Assembly: GCA_038203635.1 (NCBI GenBank) | Contig: JBBRDT010000005.1 | Location: 1 to 63,141 of the forward strand | From: DASRIA01 sp038203635 | GTDB lineage: Bacteria > Actinomycetota > Thermoleophilia > Solirubrobacterales > JBBDJG01 | DNA length: 63,141 nt | Direction of reading: 5' to 3' | Part shown: positions 1 through 7,551 of the stretch, piece by piece | How positions within the stretch are numbered: position 1 is the first letter of the stretch | How the letters are laid out: every line of letters begins with the position of its first letter | Translations under genes and position numbers: made by a program | Notes under the pieces: generated by a model | What the model saw: only the letters and a program-made list of their open reading frames with translations | Database searches by the model: none | What the model was told of the DNA's origin: nothing

Positions 1-880
1 CCGGCCGCAGGTGCCCACCGTCGCGCACCAGTGGCTCCAGGACGCGCCCGTCCGGGCGCGTGGATTGATAGCCCCAGCGGCCCTTGTCGCACAGCCAGCC
101 GTCGTCGACGGCGTCGTTGTCGCGCGGCTGCACCCGCTCGACGCGCTCGTCGCGGATCGTCAGCTCCACGTTGCATTGGCTCGGGCACAGGGTGCAGATC
201 GTGCCCGCGCCCTCGATGTCCCACGGGCGCGCGCGGAACCGGTAGGCGGTGTTCGTGAGCGCGCCCACCGGGCAGAGGTCGACCACGTTGCCCGAGAATG
301 GCGCCTCATAGGGGCGCCCATCGAAGGTACCCACAAAAGTGTGGTCGCCGCGCTCGAGGAACATCAGCTGGTCGTCCTCGGCCACCTCCTGCGAGAAGCG
401 CACGCACCGGTAACAGAGGATGCAGCGCTCACGGTCGATCGCGATCAGCGGCGAGAGCGCGATCGGCTTGGGAAAGTTGCGCTTGTCCTCGACGAAGCGG
501 CTGCGTCCCGGGCCCCAGCCGAACGCGATGTCCTGCAGCGGGCACTCCCCGCCCTTGTCGCACACCGGGCAGTCGAGCGGATGGTTGACGAGCAGGAATT
601 CGACCACCGCGTTCTGCGCGCCCTTGACGCGGTCGGTCTGCGTGTACACGACCATGCCGTCCTTGACGGGGGTGGAGCACGAGGTCTGCAGCTTCGGCAT
701 CCCCTCGACCTCCACCATGCACATGCGGCACGCGCCCACAGGTGCGCCGAGCTTCGGCTCGTAGCAGAAGTAGGGAACGTCGACGTCGCCACGCTTGGCC
801 GCGTCGAGCAGCCATTCGCCCTCGGGGGCGCGCACCTCGCGCCCGTCGATCGTGAAAGTGATCCAGTCGCCCTGACTCAT
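1..880 (-). CDS. nuoG: NADH-quinone oxidoreductase subunit G, partial (C-terminus outside window)
   Basis: This is the iron-sulfur electron-wire subunit of the peripheral arm of complex I. About 293 residues are visible. The N-terminal ferredoxin-like domain has the cysteines of a 2Fe-2S site (FCYEP, GACRMCMVEVEG). It is followed by the His-Cys3 type site in HPLDCPVCDKGGECP and a 4Fe-4S site in RCILCYRC with a later DLCPVGAL. A further CTLCPSQC motif opens the molybdopterin-like domain. The ATG overlaps the nuoF stop by one base (TGATG), so translation is probably coupled. The gene runs off the left edge, where nuoH and later subunits would be expected. Confidence 0.95.
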   Translation of the reverse strand, partial: MSQGDWITFTIDGREVRAPEGEWLLDAAKRGDVDVPYFCYEPKLGAPVGACRMCMVEVEGMPKLQTSCSTPVKDGMVVYTQTDRVKGAQNAVVEFLLVNHPLDCPVCDKGGECPLQDIAFGWGPGRSRFVEDKRNFPKPIALSPLIAIDRERCILCYRCVRFSQEVAEDDQLMFLERGDHTFVGTFDGRPYEAPFSGNVVDLCPVGALTNTAYRFRARPWDIEGAGTICTLCPSQCNVELTIRDERVERVQPRDNDAVDDGWLCDKGRWGYQSTRPDGRVLEPLVRDGGHLRP

Positions 881-2232
881 CACGCGGCCTCGTCCGTGGC
901 CGGAACAGAGAGTCCTGCCTCATCGGACAGAGAGATCGGGCCGTCTTCCGGCGAACGGCGAACGGCGAACTGCGAACGAGCCGCTTCCTCGATATGCGCC
1001 TCGAACTCTCCGCGAAACTTCGCGATCATCGATCCCACCGGCATCGCCATCGAGTCGCCGAGCAGGCACAGGCAGTTGCCGATGATGTTCGTTTGAACGT
1101 CCGTCATCACGTCGAGGTCCATCGGCGTGGCCTCGCCGCGATCCACGCGCTCGAGCATCTTCACCGTCCAGTTGGTTCCCTCGCGGCACGGCACGCACTT
1201 GCCGCAAGATTCGTGGCGGTAGAACTCGGCCAGGCGCAGCGCGACCGAGACGATCGGCACCGAGTCGTCCACGACGATGATCGCGCCGGACCCCAGCATC
1301 GAGCCCGCCTCCGCCATGTGCTCGAAGTCGTAGGGCAGGTCCAGATGCTCTTCGGTGAGCACGGGCGCCGATGACCCGCCGGGGAACCACGCCTTCACGC
1401 GCCGGCCCTCCGGCGGCCCGCCCGCCAGCCCGTAGATGATGTCGCGCGACGACACGCCCAGCTCGATCTCGTAGTTGCCGGGGCGCTGCACGCAGCCCGA
1501 CACGGACACGACCTTCGTACCGGGCGAGCGCTCGGTCCCGAACTTCCGGAACCAGTCGGCGCCGTTGGCGATGATGTGCGGGACGTTGGACAGCGTCTCC
1601 ACGTTGTTGATCAGCGTCGGCCCCTGATAGAGGCCCTGGTTGGCGGGGAACGGCGGCTTCAGCCGCGGGTTGCCGCGCTTGCCCTCCAGTGAGTCGAGCA
1701 GCGCGGTCTCCTCGCCGCAGATGTAGGCACCGGCGCCCCGGTGCACGACCAGCGGGCACCCGAACCCGGTGCCCAGGATGCTGTCCCCGACGTAGCCGCG
1801 CGTGTACGCCTCCGTGACCGCGGCGTCGAGGATGTCGGCCTCCTCCTCGTACTCGCCGCGGATGTATATGAACGCGTGTGTGATGTCCGCCGCGTACGCG
1901 GCGATCAGCACGCCCTCGATCAACTGGTGCGGGTTGCGGTGCATCAGCTCGCGGTCCTTGAAGGTCCCCGGCTCGGACTCGTCCGCGTTGCAGCACAGGT
2001 ACTTCTGGATCTGGCCGTGAGGCAGGAAGCTGGCCTTCTTGCCCATCGAGAAGCCCGCGCCCCCGCGGCCGCGCAGGCCGCTCGCCTCGAGCTCCTTGAG
2101 GACCTGGTCGCCGGTCATCTCGGTGATCGCCTTGCGCAGCGCGGCGTAGCCACCGACCCGCTCGTAGGTCTCGATCCGGTTGAGGTCCGGCACATCGACG
2201 TGCTTGAGGAGGATGCCGCCGGCGGAGCTCAT
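880..2232 (-). CDS. nuoF: NADH-quinone oxidoreductase subunit F (NADH- and FMN-binding)
   Basis: NuoF oxidises NADH, passes electrons through FMN and delivers them to a 4Fe-4S cluster. The 450-residue protein contains the NADH-binding GLRGRGGAGFSMGKK, the FMN-site segment CNADESEPGTFKDRE, GAGAYICGEETALL, and the cluster motif ESCGKCVPCREGT with a later Cys in GNCLCLLGD. The start overlaps the nuoE stop by ATGA. The last 25 or so residues are not family-conserved and are partly encoded by a heptamer tandem repeat (CGGCGAA at 949-976), so the tail has probably drifted. Confidence 0.97.
   Translation of the reverse strand: MSSAGGILLKHVDVPDLNRIETYERVGGYAALRKAITEMTGDQVLKELEASGLRGRGGAGFSMGKKASFLPHGQIQKYLCCNADESEPGTFKDRELMHRNPHQLIEGVLIAAYAADITHAFIYIRGEYEEEADILDAAVTEAYTRGYVGDSILGTGFGCPLVVHRGAGAYICGEETALLDSLEGKRGNPRLKPPFPANQGLYQGPTLINNVETLSNVPHIIANGADWFRKFGTERSPGTKVVSVSGCVQRPGNYEIELGVSSRDIIYGLAGGPPEGRRVKAWFPGGSSAPVLTEEHLDLPYDFEHMAEAGSMLGSGAIIVVDDSVPIVSVALRLAEFYRHESCGKCVPCREGTNWTVKMLERVDRGEATPMDLDVMTDVQTNIIGNCLCLLGDSMAMPVGSMIAKFRGEFEAHIEEAARSQFAVRRSPEDGPISLSDEAGLSVPATDEAA
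949..976. repeat. Heptamer tandem repeat in the nuoF 3' end
   Basis: Three exact copies of CGGCGAA are followed by one CTGCGAA, read on the plus strand. They lie inside the non-conserved C-terminal tail of nuoF. Similar seven-base tandem arrays occur at 27569 and 54666 in this window. Confidence 0.75.
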
Positions 2233-2900
2233 TGCGCCTGTCCCTCGTCCAACCCGACCGCCGGCTTACCGGCGGTCGGCAATTTCTGCGGCAGCACCTC
2301 CGCGGCGGCTCCGCCGGCGCGGAGGTGGTCCGCGATCACGGTCGCATCTGCGACCGTGAGCGGACCCCGGTAATGCCCCTCGATCGACGCCATCGGCGCG
2401 ATGTCGCAGGCGCCGAGGCACTCGAACGCGCGCAGGCGGAACATACCGTCGGGGCTCGACCCGCCGACGGGTGACCCGGTCGCCTCGGAGAGGGCGGCGA
2501 GCACATCCTGCGCTCCGCGCATCTGGCACGAGAGGTTCGTGCACATGAAGATGGTGTGGGTGCCGACCGGCTCCAGCTCGAGCATGTCGTAGAAGCTCGC
2601 CACCGACTCGAGATAGGCGGGGCTGAACTGCATCACCGCGGCCACCTGCAGCATCGCCTCGGGCGACAGCCAGCCGTGCTCCCGCTGCACGGCGGACAGC
2701 GCGGGCAGGACCGCCGAACGACGGTCCGGGTACAGGGAGATGTGGTGCTCGATGGTCGCGCGCAGGTGGTCGGGCACCCGCACGTCGCTCGGCTCGGGAA
2801 CCTCCGCCGGGTCGGCCTCCACGCGCGCGCCCTCCCAGACCTGCGCGGCCAACCTGCTGCGCGAGCCCGGGACTCCGCGCAGGTGGTCGAACTTGCTCAC
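2229..2900 (-). CDS. nuoE: NADH-quinone oxidoreductase subunit E
   Basis: This is the thioredoxin-fold 2Fe-2S subunit that works beside NuoF in the NADH dehydrogenase module. The 223-residue protein has the ligand pairs C-x4-C in FMCTNLSCQ and C-x3-C in ECLGACDIAP. The helical DRRSAVLPALSAVQREHGWLSPEAM segment before them is typical. An N-terminal extension of about 55 residues precedes the conserved part. ATGA overlaps join it to nuoD upstream and nuoF downstream. Confidence 0.96.
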   Translation of the reverse strand: MSKFDHLRGVPGSRSRLAAQVWEGARVEADPAEVPEPSDVRVPDHLRATIEHHISLYPDRRSAVLPALSAVQREHGWLSPEAMLQVAAVMQFSPAYLESVASFYDMLELEPVGTHTIFMCTNLSCQMRGAQDVLAALSEATGSPVGGSSPDGMFRLRAFECLGACDIAPMASIEGHYRGPLTVADATVIADHLRAGGAAAEVLPQKLPTAGKPAVGLDEGQAQ

Positions 2901-4147
2901 CTGTCGATGCCCCCGAGGATTGGATCGAGCATCGCGAGGTTCGTGATCATGTCGGCGATGTAGCCGCCCACGACCATCTCCCGCAGTGCCTGCAGGTTCA
3001 CGAAGGAGGGGTCGCGCATGTGCACGCGAGCGGGCTTCGCGGAGCCGTCCGACAGCACGAAGCAGCCCATCTCTCCGCGCGGGCTCTCGATCGGGACATA
3101 GGCCTCCCCGGGCGGCACCCGGAAGCCCTCCGTGACGAGCTTGAAGTGGTGGATCAGCGCCTCCATCGACGTCGCCAGCTCGTGCCGTGGGGGCAGCGCC
3201 ACCTTGCGGTTGGTCGTGATGTGCGGTCCTTCGGGCAGCCCTTCGATCGCCTGGCGGACGATGCTGCAGGACTCGCGGATCTCCGCCAGCCGCACGCGGT
3301 AGCGGTCATAGCAGTCGCCGACGGTGCCGACCGGGATCTTGAAGTCGAACTTGTCGTAGGAGGAGTAAGGGGTCGCCTTGCGCAGGTCCCACGGGTTGCC
3401 CGCGGCGCGCAGCAGCGGTCCGGTGACGCCGAGGTCCAGGAGGCGCTGCTGCGGCACGATCCCGACGTCCCTGGTGCGCTGCAGGAAGATCTCGTTGCGG
3501 TCGAGGATCGCCTCGTACTGCCCGACGCGCTCCTCCATGTCCTCGGTGAACCGCAGCGCCTTCTCGGCCCAGCCCGCGGGAATGTCGTCTGCCACGCCCC
3601 CGACCTGGATGTAACGCGTGTGCATCCGCTGGCCCGACGAGTACTCGAACAGGTCGAGGATCTTGTCGCGCTCCCTGAAGCAGTACCAGAAGATCGAGAT
3701 CGCGCCGAGGTCGAGCGCCGACGTGCCGAGCCACACCAGGTGCGAGTGGATCCGGTTCAGCTCGCAGTGGATCACGCGCAGGTACTGCGCGCGCTCGGGA
3801 ACGGGCTCGTCGAGCAACCGCTCGACGGACATGCAGAACGCCATCGCGTTGAAGTAGTAGGCGAGGTAGTCCATGCGCTCGACAAGCGGGATCACCTTCC
3901 AGTACGACTTGTCCTCGCACGACTTCTCGATGCCCGTGTGCACGTAGCCGATGTAGGGGATCGCCTCGAGCACCTCCTCGGCACGCAGCGTCACGAGCAG
4001 CCGCAGCACCCCGTGCGTCGCGGGGTGGTGCGGGCCGAAGTTGATCGTCATCAGCTCCGCTTCGGTCTGGGCGTCGCCGGCCGGCTCGGCCGTCACGCCC
4101 GTCGCCAGCTGCCGCACGCTCCCGGCGGGCTCGCTCACTCGTACCAC
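2897..4147 (-). CDS. nuoD: NADH-quinone oxidoreductase subunit D
   Basis: NuoD is the 49-kDa-type subunit lining the quinone pocket, homologous to the hydrogenase large subunit. Its signature FGPHHPATHGVLRL appears near residue 37, and IGYVHTGIEKSCEDKSY follows. The end, MVVGGYIADMITNLAMLDPILGGIDR, is the usual C-terminus of this family, which ends in a D-R pair. The listed GTG start adds about 32 residues before the conserved MTINFGPHHP. It overlaps the end of nuoC by 13 bases, which suits coupled translation. Confidence 0.96.
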   Translation of the reverse strand: MVRVSEPAGSVRQLATGVTAEPAGDAQTEAELMTINFGPHHPATHGVLRLLVTLRAEEVLEAIPYIGYVHTGIEKSCEDKSYWKVIPLVERMDYLAYYFNAMAFCMSVERLLDEPVPERAQYLRVIHCELNRIHSHLVWLGTSALDLGAISIFWYCFRERDKILDLFEYSSGQRMHTRYIQVGGVADDIPAGWAEKALRFTEDMEERVGQYEAILDRNEIFLQRTRDVGIVPQQRLLDLGVTGPLLRAAGNPWDLRKATPYSSYDKFDFKIPVGTVGDCYDRYRVRLAEIRESCSIVRQAIEGLPEGPHITTNRKVALPPRHELATSMEALIHHFKLVTEGFRVPPGEAYVPIESPRGEMGCFVLSDGSAKPARVHMRDPSFVNLQALREMVVGGYIADMITNLAMLDPILGGIDR

Positions 4148-4665
4148 CGCGGCGTCTGGTGCTCGTTGTGGGTGAACAGGACCGGCTCGCCGCCCATCGG
4201 GAAGTCGCGACGCTGCGGAAAGCCCTCGTACTCGTCGGGCATCAGGATGCGACGCAGGTCGGGGTGGCCGCGGAACACGACGCCGAACATGTCGTAGATC
4301 TCCCGCTCCTGGAAGTTCGCCGTCGGGAACAACGCGGCCACGGAGTCCATCTCGGGCAGCTCCGGCTCGCCCGGGTCCTCCAGCAGCGCCTTCACGTGCA
4401 GGCGCTCGACCCGCTCCATGTTGAGCAGCTCGTAGTGGACGCCGAAGCGCGGCGCGTGCGGCAGGTAGTCGCAGCCGTGGACGCTGGCGAGGAAGTGGTA
4501 GTCCTGGTTCGGCGTCCGGCGCAGCCAGGTCAGCACCTGCATCACGGCCTCCGGGTCGATCACGAGGGTTGCCGTGCCGCGGTGGTGCTGGGTGCCGGTG
4601 ACCGAGCCCGGGACCTGCTCACGCAGGTCGTGGGCGATCAACTCCAATCCGGTCGCGTCAGGCAA
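4135..4665 (-). CDS. nuoC: NADH-quinone oxidoreductase subunit C
   Basis: This is the 30-kDa-type subunit of the complex I connecting module. The 176-residue protein carries the family pattern ending in ERE-I-YDMFGVVFRGHPDLRRILMPDEY, then GFPQRRDFPM. The start is TTG, about 21 bases after the nuoB stop. NuoC and NuoD are separate here, not fused as in enterobacteria. Confidence 0.95.
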   Translation of the reverse strand: MPDATGLELIAHDLREQVPGSVTGTQHHRGTATLVIDPEAVMQVLTWLRRTPNQDYHFLASVHGCDYLPHAPRFGVHYELLNMERVERLHVKALLEDPGEPELPEMDSVAALFPTANFQEREIYDMFGVVFRGHPDLRRILMPDEYEGFPQRRDFPMGGEPVLFTHNEHQTPRWYE

Positions 4666-4686
4666 GGGGCTAGACCATCTTTGGGG

Positions 4687-5322
4687 TCAGGATCCGTTCG
4701 ATTCCGGCCCGTCCCCGAGCTCCTCCGTGCCATGGGCGCCATACCGCTCGCGCCAGCCGAGCGTGGGATCTCCCTTGATCTTGGCTTGCAGCTTGATGAT
4801 GCCGTGGAGCAGCGCCTCGGGGCGCGGCGGGCACCCGGGCACGTGGATGTCCACCGGCATGAACTTGTCCGCGCCCTGCACGAGGGCGTAGTTGTTGAAG
4901 ACGCCGGCGCTCGAGGAGCAAGCGCCCATCGCGATCACCCATTTCGGCTCCAGCATCTGGTCGTAGATGCGGCGCACGACGGGCGCCATCTTGATCGACA
5001 CGCGGCCCGACAGGATCAGCAAGTCCGCCTGACGCGGAGAGGCGCGGAACACCTCGGCCCCGAACCGCGCGCTGTCGTAGCGGGCGGTGACGATCGACAT
5101 CATCTCGATCGCGCAGCAGGCCAGGCCGAAGGTGGCGGGGAACAGCGCGTTCGAGCGCGCCCAGTTGAGCGCCTTCTCGAGCGTCGTCGTCAGCACCCGC
5201 TCCTCGACGTACTTGTCGAGGTCGGCGCCGGACATGTCGATGCCACGAAGCATCTCGCTGGCGCGGTGCTGGCGCGCGCGCACGTCGGTCGGCGCACCAA
5301 CCTTCTCCCGTCTTATTTCCAT
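4687..5322 (-). CDS. nuoB: NADH-quinone oxidoreductase subunit B
   Basis: NuoB holds the terminal 4Fe-4S cluster N2 that reduces quinone. The 211-residue protein has FGLACCAIEMM with the paired cysteines, GACSSSAGVFNNYALVQG and VPGCPPRPEALLHGI, giving all four ligands. The ATG at 5322 (MEIRREKVGAP) overlaps the 3' end of nuoA by ten bases. A longer open frame continues upstream inside nuoA but is not conserved sequence. Confidence 0.96.
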   Translation of the reverse strand: MEIRREKVGAPTDVRARQHRASEMLRGIDMSGADLDKYVEERVLTTTLEKALNWARSNALFPATFGLACCAIEMMSIVTARYDSARFGAEVFRASPRQADLLILSGRVSIKMAPVVRRIYDQMLEPKWVIAMGACSSSAGVFNNYALVQGADKFMPVDIHVPGCPPRPEALLHGIIKLQAKIKGDPTLGWRERYGAHGTEELGDGPESNGS

Positions 5323-5669
5323 TCCAGCGCTCCCCTGCGCCACACGTAGACGAACGCCACGGACAGCAGCGCGACGAAGATCAGGGTCTCGATCAGCACG
5401 AACGTGCCGGACGCCTTCAGGTGCACGGCGACCGGGTAGAGGAAGATGACCTCGACGTCGAACAGGATGAAGAGCATCGCGATCAGGTAGAAGCTGATCC
5501 CGAAGCGAAACCCGCGCTGCACGTCGGAGGGCAGCCCACACTCGTAGGGCGCCGACTTGATGGGGGTGGGGTTGCTTGGACCGAGGACCCGGTTGAGCGA
5601 CGTGAACGCGATACCGACGATCGCGCCGAGCGCGAGGAAGACCAGCACCGGCAGGTAGCTCTCGACCAA
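5313..5669 (-). CDS. nuoA: NADH-quinone oxidoreductase subunit A
   Basis: NuoA is a small membrane-arm subunit with three transmembrane helices. The 118-residue protein shows the family's KSAPYECGLPS loop after helix 1, FLIA-type helix LIAMLFILFDVEVIFLYP with acidic residues, and a third helix FVLIETLIFVALLSVAFVYVW. The start is TTG, supported by an AGGAGG-type ribosome binding site on the minus strand. It is the first gene of the nuo operon in this window. Confidence 0.95.
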   Translation of the reverse strand: MVESYLPVLVFLALGAIVGIAFTSLNRVLGPSNPTPIKSAPYECGLPSDVQRGFRFGISFYLIAMLFILFDVEVIFLYPVAVHLKASGTFVLIETLIFVALLSVAFVYVWRRGALEWK

Positions 5670-5725
5670 CTCGTTACCCCTCCTGGTGCGGGTCCGGGGG
5701 AGCCATATTCCGCACTGGAATCGAG

Positions 5726-5755
5726 TTTATATCAGCTTTGTAACAATGTGTTACA
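5726..5755 (-). promoter_or_regulatory. Putative nuo promoter with a perfect 17-bp palindrome over the -35 box
   Basis: On the minus strand a GTAACA -35-like box is followed by 17 bases and TATAAA (plus-strand 5726-5731). This is about 57 bases before the nuoA start. The perfect inverted repeat TGTAACA-ATG-TGTTACA (5739-5755) covers the -35 box. This AT-rich block separates nuoA from the divergent gene at 5798. A repressor or activator site is inferred; the regulator is unknown. Confidence 0.5.
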
Positions 5756-5797
5756 TAGTGCTTTCTGGCTCAATCTACAGCCCTCGGGCGGCCGTCG

Positions 5798-6238
5798 TTG
5801 ACTGAGGTCCACCTCGTCGTCGGCGTCGCCGTGCTGGTGCTCAACGTCGTGGCCGGCCTGTGGGGCGCGGGCGCCGCGCTCGCGCGCGCCACGCCCGTGT
5901 CCTTCTGGTACGTGCTGCGCGCCGCCCAGATCTCGGTGGTCGTGCAGGTCCTGCTGGGGGCGATCCTGCTGATCGCCGGTCACGAGCCCAAGGACGCGAT
6001 CCACTACATGTACGGCACAGCACCGCTCCTCGTGAACCTGGTCGCCGAGGGCATGCGCGTGGGCGCGGCGCAGCGGGAGCTGCCCGAGGGCGTGGAGTTC
6101 GCGGGACTGCCGGCCGGTGAGCAGCGCGCGATCGCGCTGCGCATCGTGCGGCGGGAGATGACCATCATGAGCATCGCTGCGCTGCTCGTCGTCGCCTTCG
6201 CGGTGCGCGCCGCCCAGGTCTCCGGCGCGCTGTTCTAG
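5798..6238 (+). CDS. Four-helix membrane protein of unknown function
   Basis: I do not recognise this 146-residue protein. It has about four hydrophobic segments: near residues 4-26, a second containing VVQVLLGAILLIAG, one near PLLVNLVAEGMRV, and a C-terminal IAALLVVAFAVRAAQV. A conserved-looking HEPKDAIHYMYG loop sits in the middle. The start is TTG. It is divergent from nuoA and may share regulation through the palindrome at 5739-5755. A role near respiration is only a guess from position. Confidence 0.7.
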   Translation: MTEVHLVVGVAVLVLNVVAGLWGAGAALARATPVSFWYVLRAAQISVVVQVLLGAILLIAGHEPKDAIHYMYGTAPLLVNLVAEGMRVGAAQRELPEGVEFAGLPAGEQRAIALRIVRREMTIMSIAALLVVAFAVRAAQVSGALF

Positions 6239-6245
6239 AGAAGGA

Positions 6246-6314
6246 CCGGAATTTCCTTAGCCGGAAATTCCGGGAGCTCTGTAATTCGCTTAGCCGGAAA
6301 TTCCGGGAGCTCTG
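6246..6314. terminator. Tandem 33-bp repeat forming AT-rich hairpins between convergent genes
   Basis: Two 33-base units (6249-6281 and 6282-6314) share 29-30 identical bases, including a 26-base block. The first unit forms a strong hairpin with an 11-bp stem: CCGGAATTTCC (6246-6256), a 6-base loop and GGAAATTCCGG (6263-6273). It begins 8 bases after the stop of the membrane protein and ends 12 bases before the convergent flavin reductase stop. A bidirectional terminator is the likely role. Confidence 0.55.
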
Positions 6315-6325
6315 CGGCGCGGCGA

Positions 6326-6856
6326 TCAGTCTGGGCCCTCGAGCGCGCGATCGACCTCCGGCGGCGCCTCTTCGCGCTCCGCCAGCGACCAGTAGTCGCC
6401 GCTGAAGAAGATCAGCGGCTCGCCCTCGCCGCGCCACAGGTCGACGACCTCGCCCACGCCGATCATGTGGTCGCCCCCTTGGCGCAGGTCCTGCAACTCG
6501 CACCCGAGCCAGGCGAGGCACCCGTCGATGGAGGGCACCCCGACGCGCTCGCTCCAGGCGAGCCCCTCGAACTTCTCGCGCTCCGGCAGCTTGGAGGCGA
6601 AGCGCGCAGCGACCTCCTCCTGGTCGTGGGCGAGAAACTGCACGCCGAAGCGGCCCGAGTGCTCCACCGCCGCAAGGGTCCGCGCCGTGAGCGCGAAGCA
6701 CACGATCATCAGCGGAGGCTCGAGTGACAGCGACGTGACCGCGTTCGCGGTCATCCCGCTGGGGCCGTCGGCCCCGAGCGACGTGACCACGCACACCCCG
6801 GTCCCGAAGCGCCCGCAGGCGTCCCGGAACTCCTGCTGGTCGATCGCGGCCGCCAT
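6326..6856 (-). CDS. Flavin reductase-like (FMN-binding split barrel) protein
   Basis: The 176-residue protein matches the short-chain flavin reductase family, which uses NAD(P)H to reduce free FMN or FAD for partner monooxygenases. Visible family features are FRDACGRFGTGVCVVTS, GMTANAVTSLSLEPPLMIVCFA, GRFGVQFLAHDQEEVA and the GGDHMIGVGEVV strand near the C-terminus. The ATG at 6856 gives the normal N-terminus. A longer open frame upstream adds about 91 arginine-rich residues without family character. No obvious monooxygenase partner is adjacent. Confidence 0.88.
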   Translation of the reverse strand: MAAAIDQQEFRDACGRFGTGVCVVTSLGADGPSGMTANAVTSLSLEPPLMIVCFALTARTLAAVEHSGRFGVQFLAHDQEEVAARFASKLPEREKFEGLAWSERVGVPSIDGCLAWLGCELQDLRQGGDHMIGVGEVVDLWRGEGEPLIFFSGDYWSLAEREEAPPEVDRALEGPD

Positions 6857-7071
6857 GGCGCGCAATCTTCGCACCAGGGCAGATCGGGAGGAATATCCGG
6901 CGCCGACCCATTCGCCGCCGTCATGTGCGAGCGCGCCTCTCGAATAGTGGAGGCCGCACTCGAGGCGGACAAGCCCATCAGAGCCCGCTCCGCCCGACCG
7001 GCGCCGGATGCCGTCTAGTTCGCTCTGGGCACCGCCTTCCCTTCCACGGGCTGGGTCGTCCCCCGAGTAAC

Positions 7072-7077
7072 TAATAT
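7072..7077 (+). promoter_or_regulatory. Putative -10 box (TAATAT) for the cytochrome c gene
   Basis: TAATAT lies nine bases before the ATG at 7087, so transcription would begin within a few bases of the start codon. No clear -35 box is visible. Confidence 0.4.
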
Positions 7078-7086
7078 GCCGCCCGG

Positions 7087-7530
7087 ATGAGGCCTCCCCG
7101 CATGGCAATCGGCGTCGCGCTCGTGGCATGCGCCCTGGCGGCCGCGGGCTGTGGCGAGGACGGGCGGAAGGTCGACACCCGTGGCGCGAAGTTGTTCTCC
7201 GAGCGCTGCGCGGGCTGTCACACGCTCGATGCGGCCGGCACCGAGGGCAGCAACCAGGACGAACGCGTCGCGGGACCGAACTTCGACAACCGCCGCGAGA
7301 CGAAGGACCAGGTGCTCTACGCGATCCGCAACGGCGGGTTCTCGGGGGCGATCATGCCCCAGAACATCGTGGTCGGCGACGAAGCGAAGGCGGTCGCGGC
7401 GTTCGTCGCCGAGTACGCCGGCAAGTCCGCCACGGGTCCACCCGGCCTGACGCCGGGGGGCGGGGCGAACGAGGCGGGCAGCTCCAAGGCGGGCGCGACC
7501 GGCCGGTCCGGCAGCGGCTCCGAAAAGTAG
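7087..7530 (+). CDS. Cytochrome c family lipoprotein
   Basis: The 147-residue protein has a lipoprotein signal peptide ending in the lipobox LAAAGC near residue 21. A single haem-binding CAGCH motif follows, and a downstream methionine in GGFSGAIMPQN could be the axial ligand. The C-terminal 35 residues are Gly/Ser/Ala-rich. It is probably a membrane-anchored one-haem electron carrier on the outer face of the membrane. An alternative ATG lies at 7102. Its stop is in the same frame as serS, with only 21 bases between them. Confidence 0.88.
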   Translation: MRPPRMAIGVALVACALAAAGCGEDGRKVDTRGAKLFSERCAGCHTLDAAGTEGSNQDERVAGPNFDNRRETKDQVLYAIRNGGFSGAIMPQNIVVGDEAKAVAAFVAEYAGKSATGPPGLTPGGGANEAGSSKAGATGRSGSGSEK

Positions 7531-7551
7531 ACGGCTAGACGGGCCGGCGCC

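Noticed and set aside
3020..4297. Long plus-strand open frame opposite nuoD
   Set aside because: Composition is typical of a GC-driven shadow frame, and it opposes a strongly conserved complex I gene.
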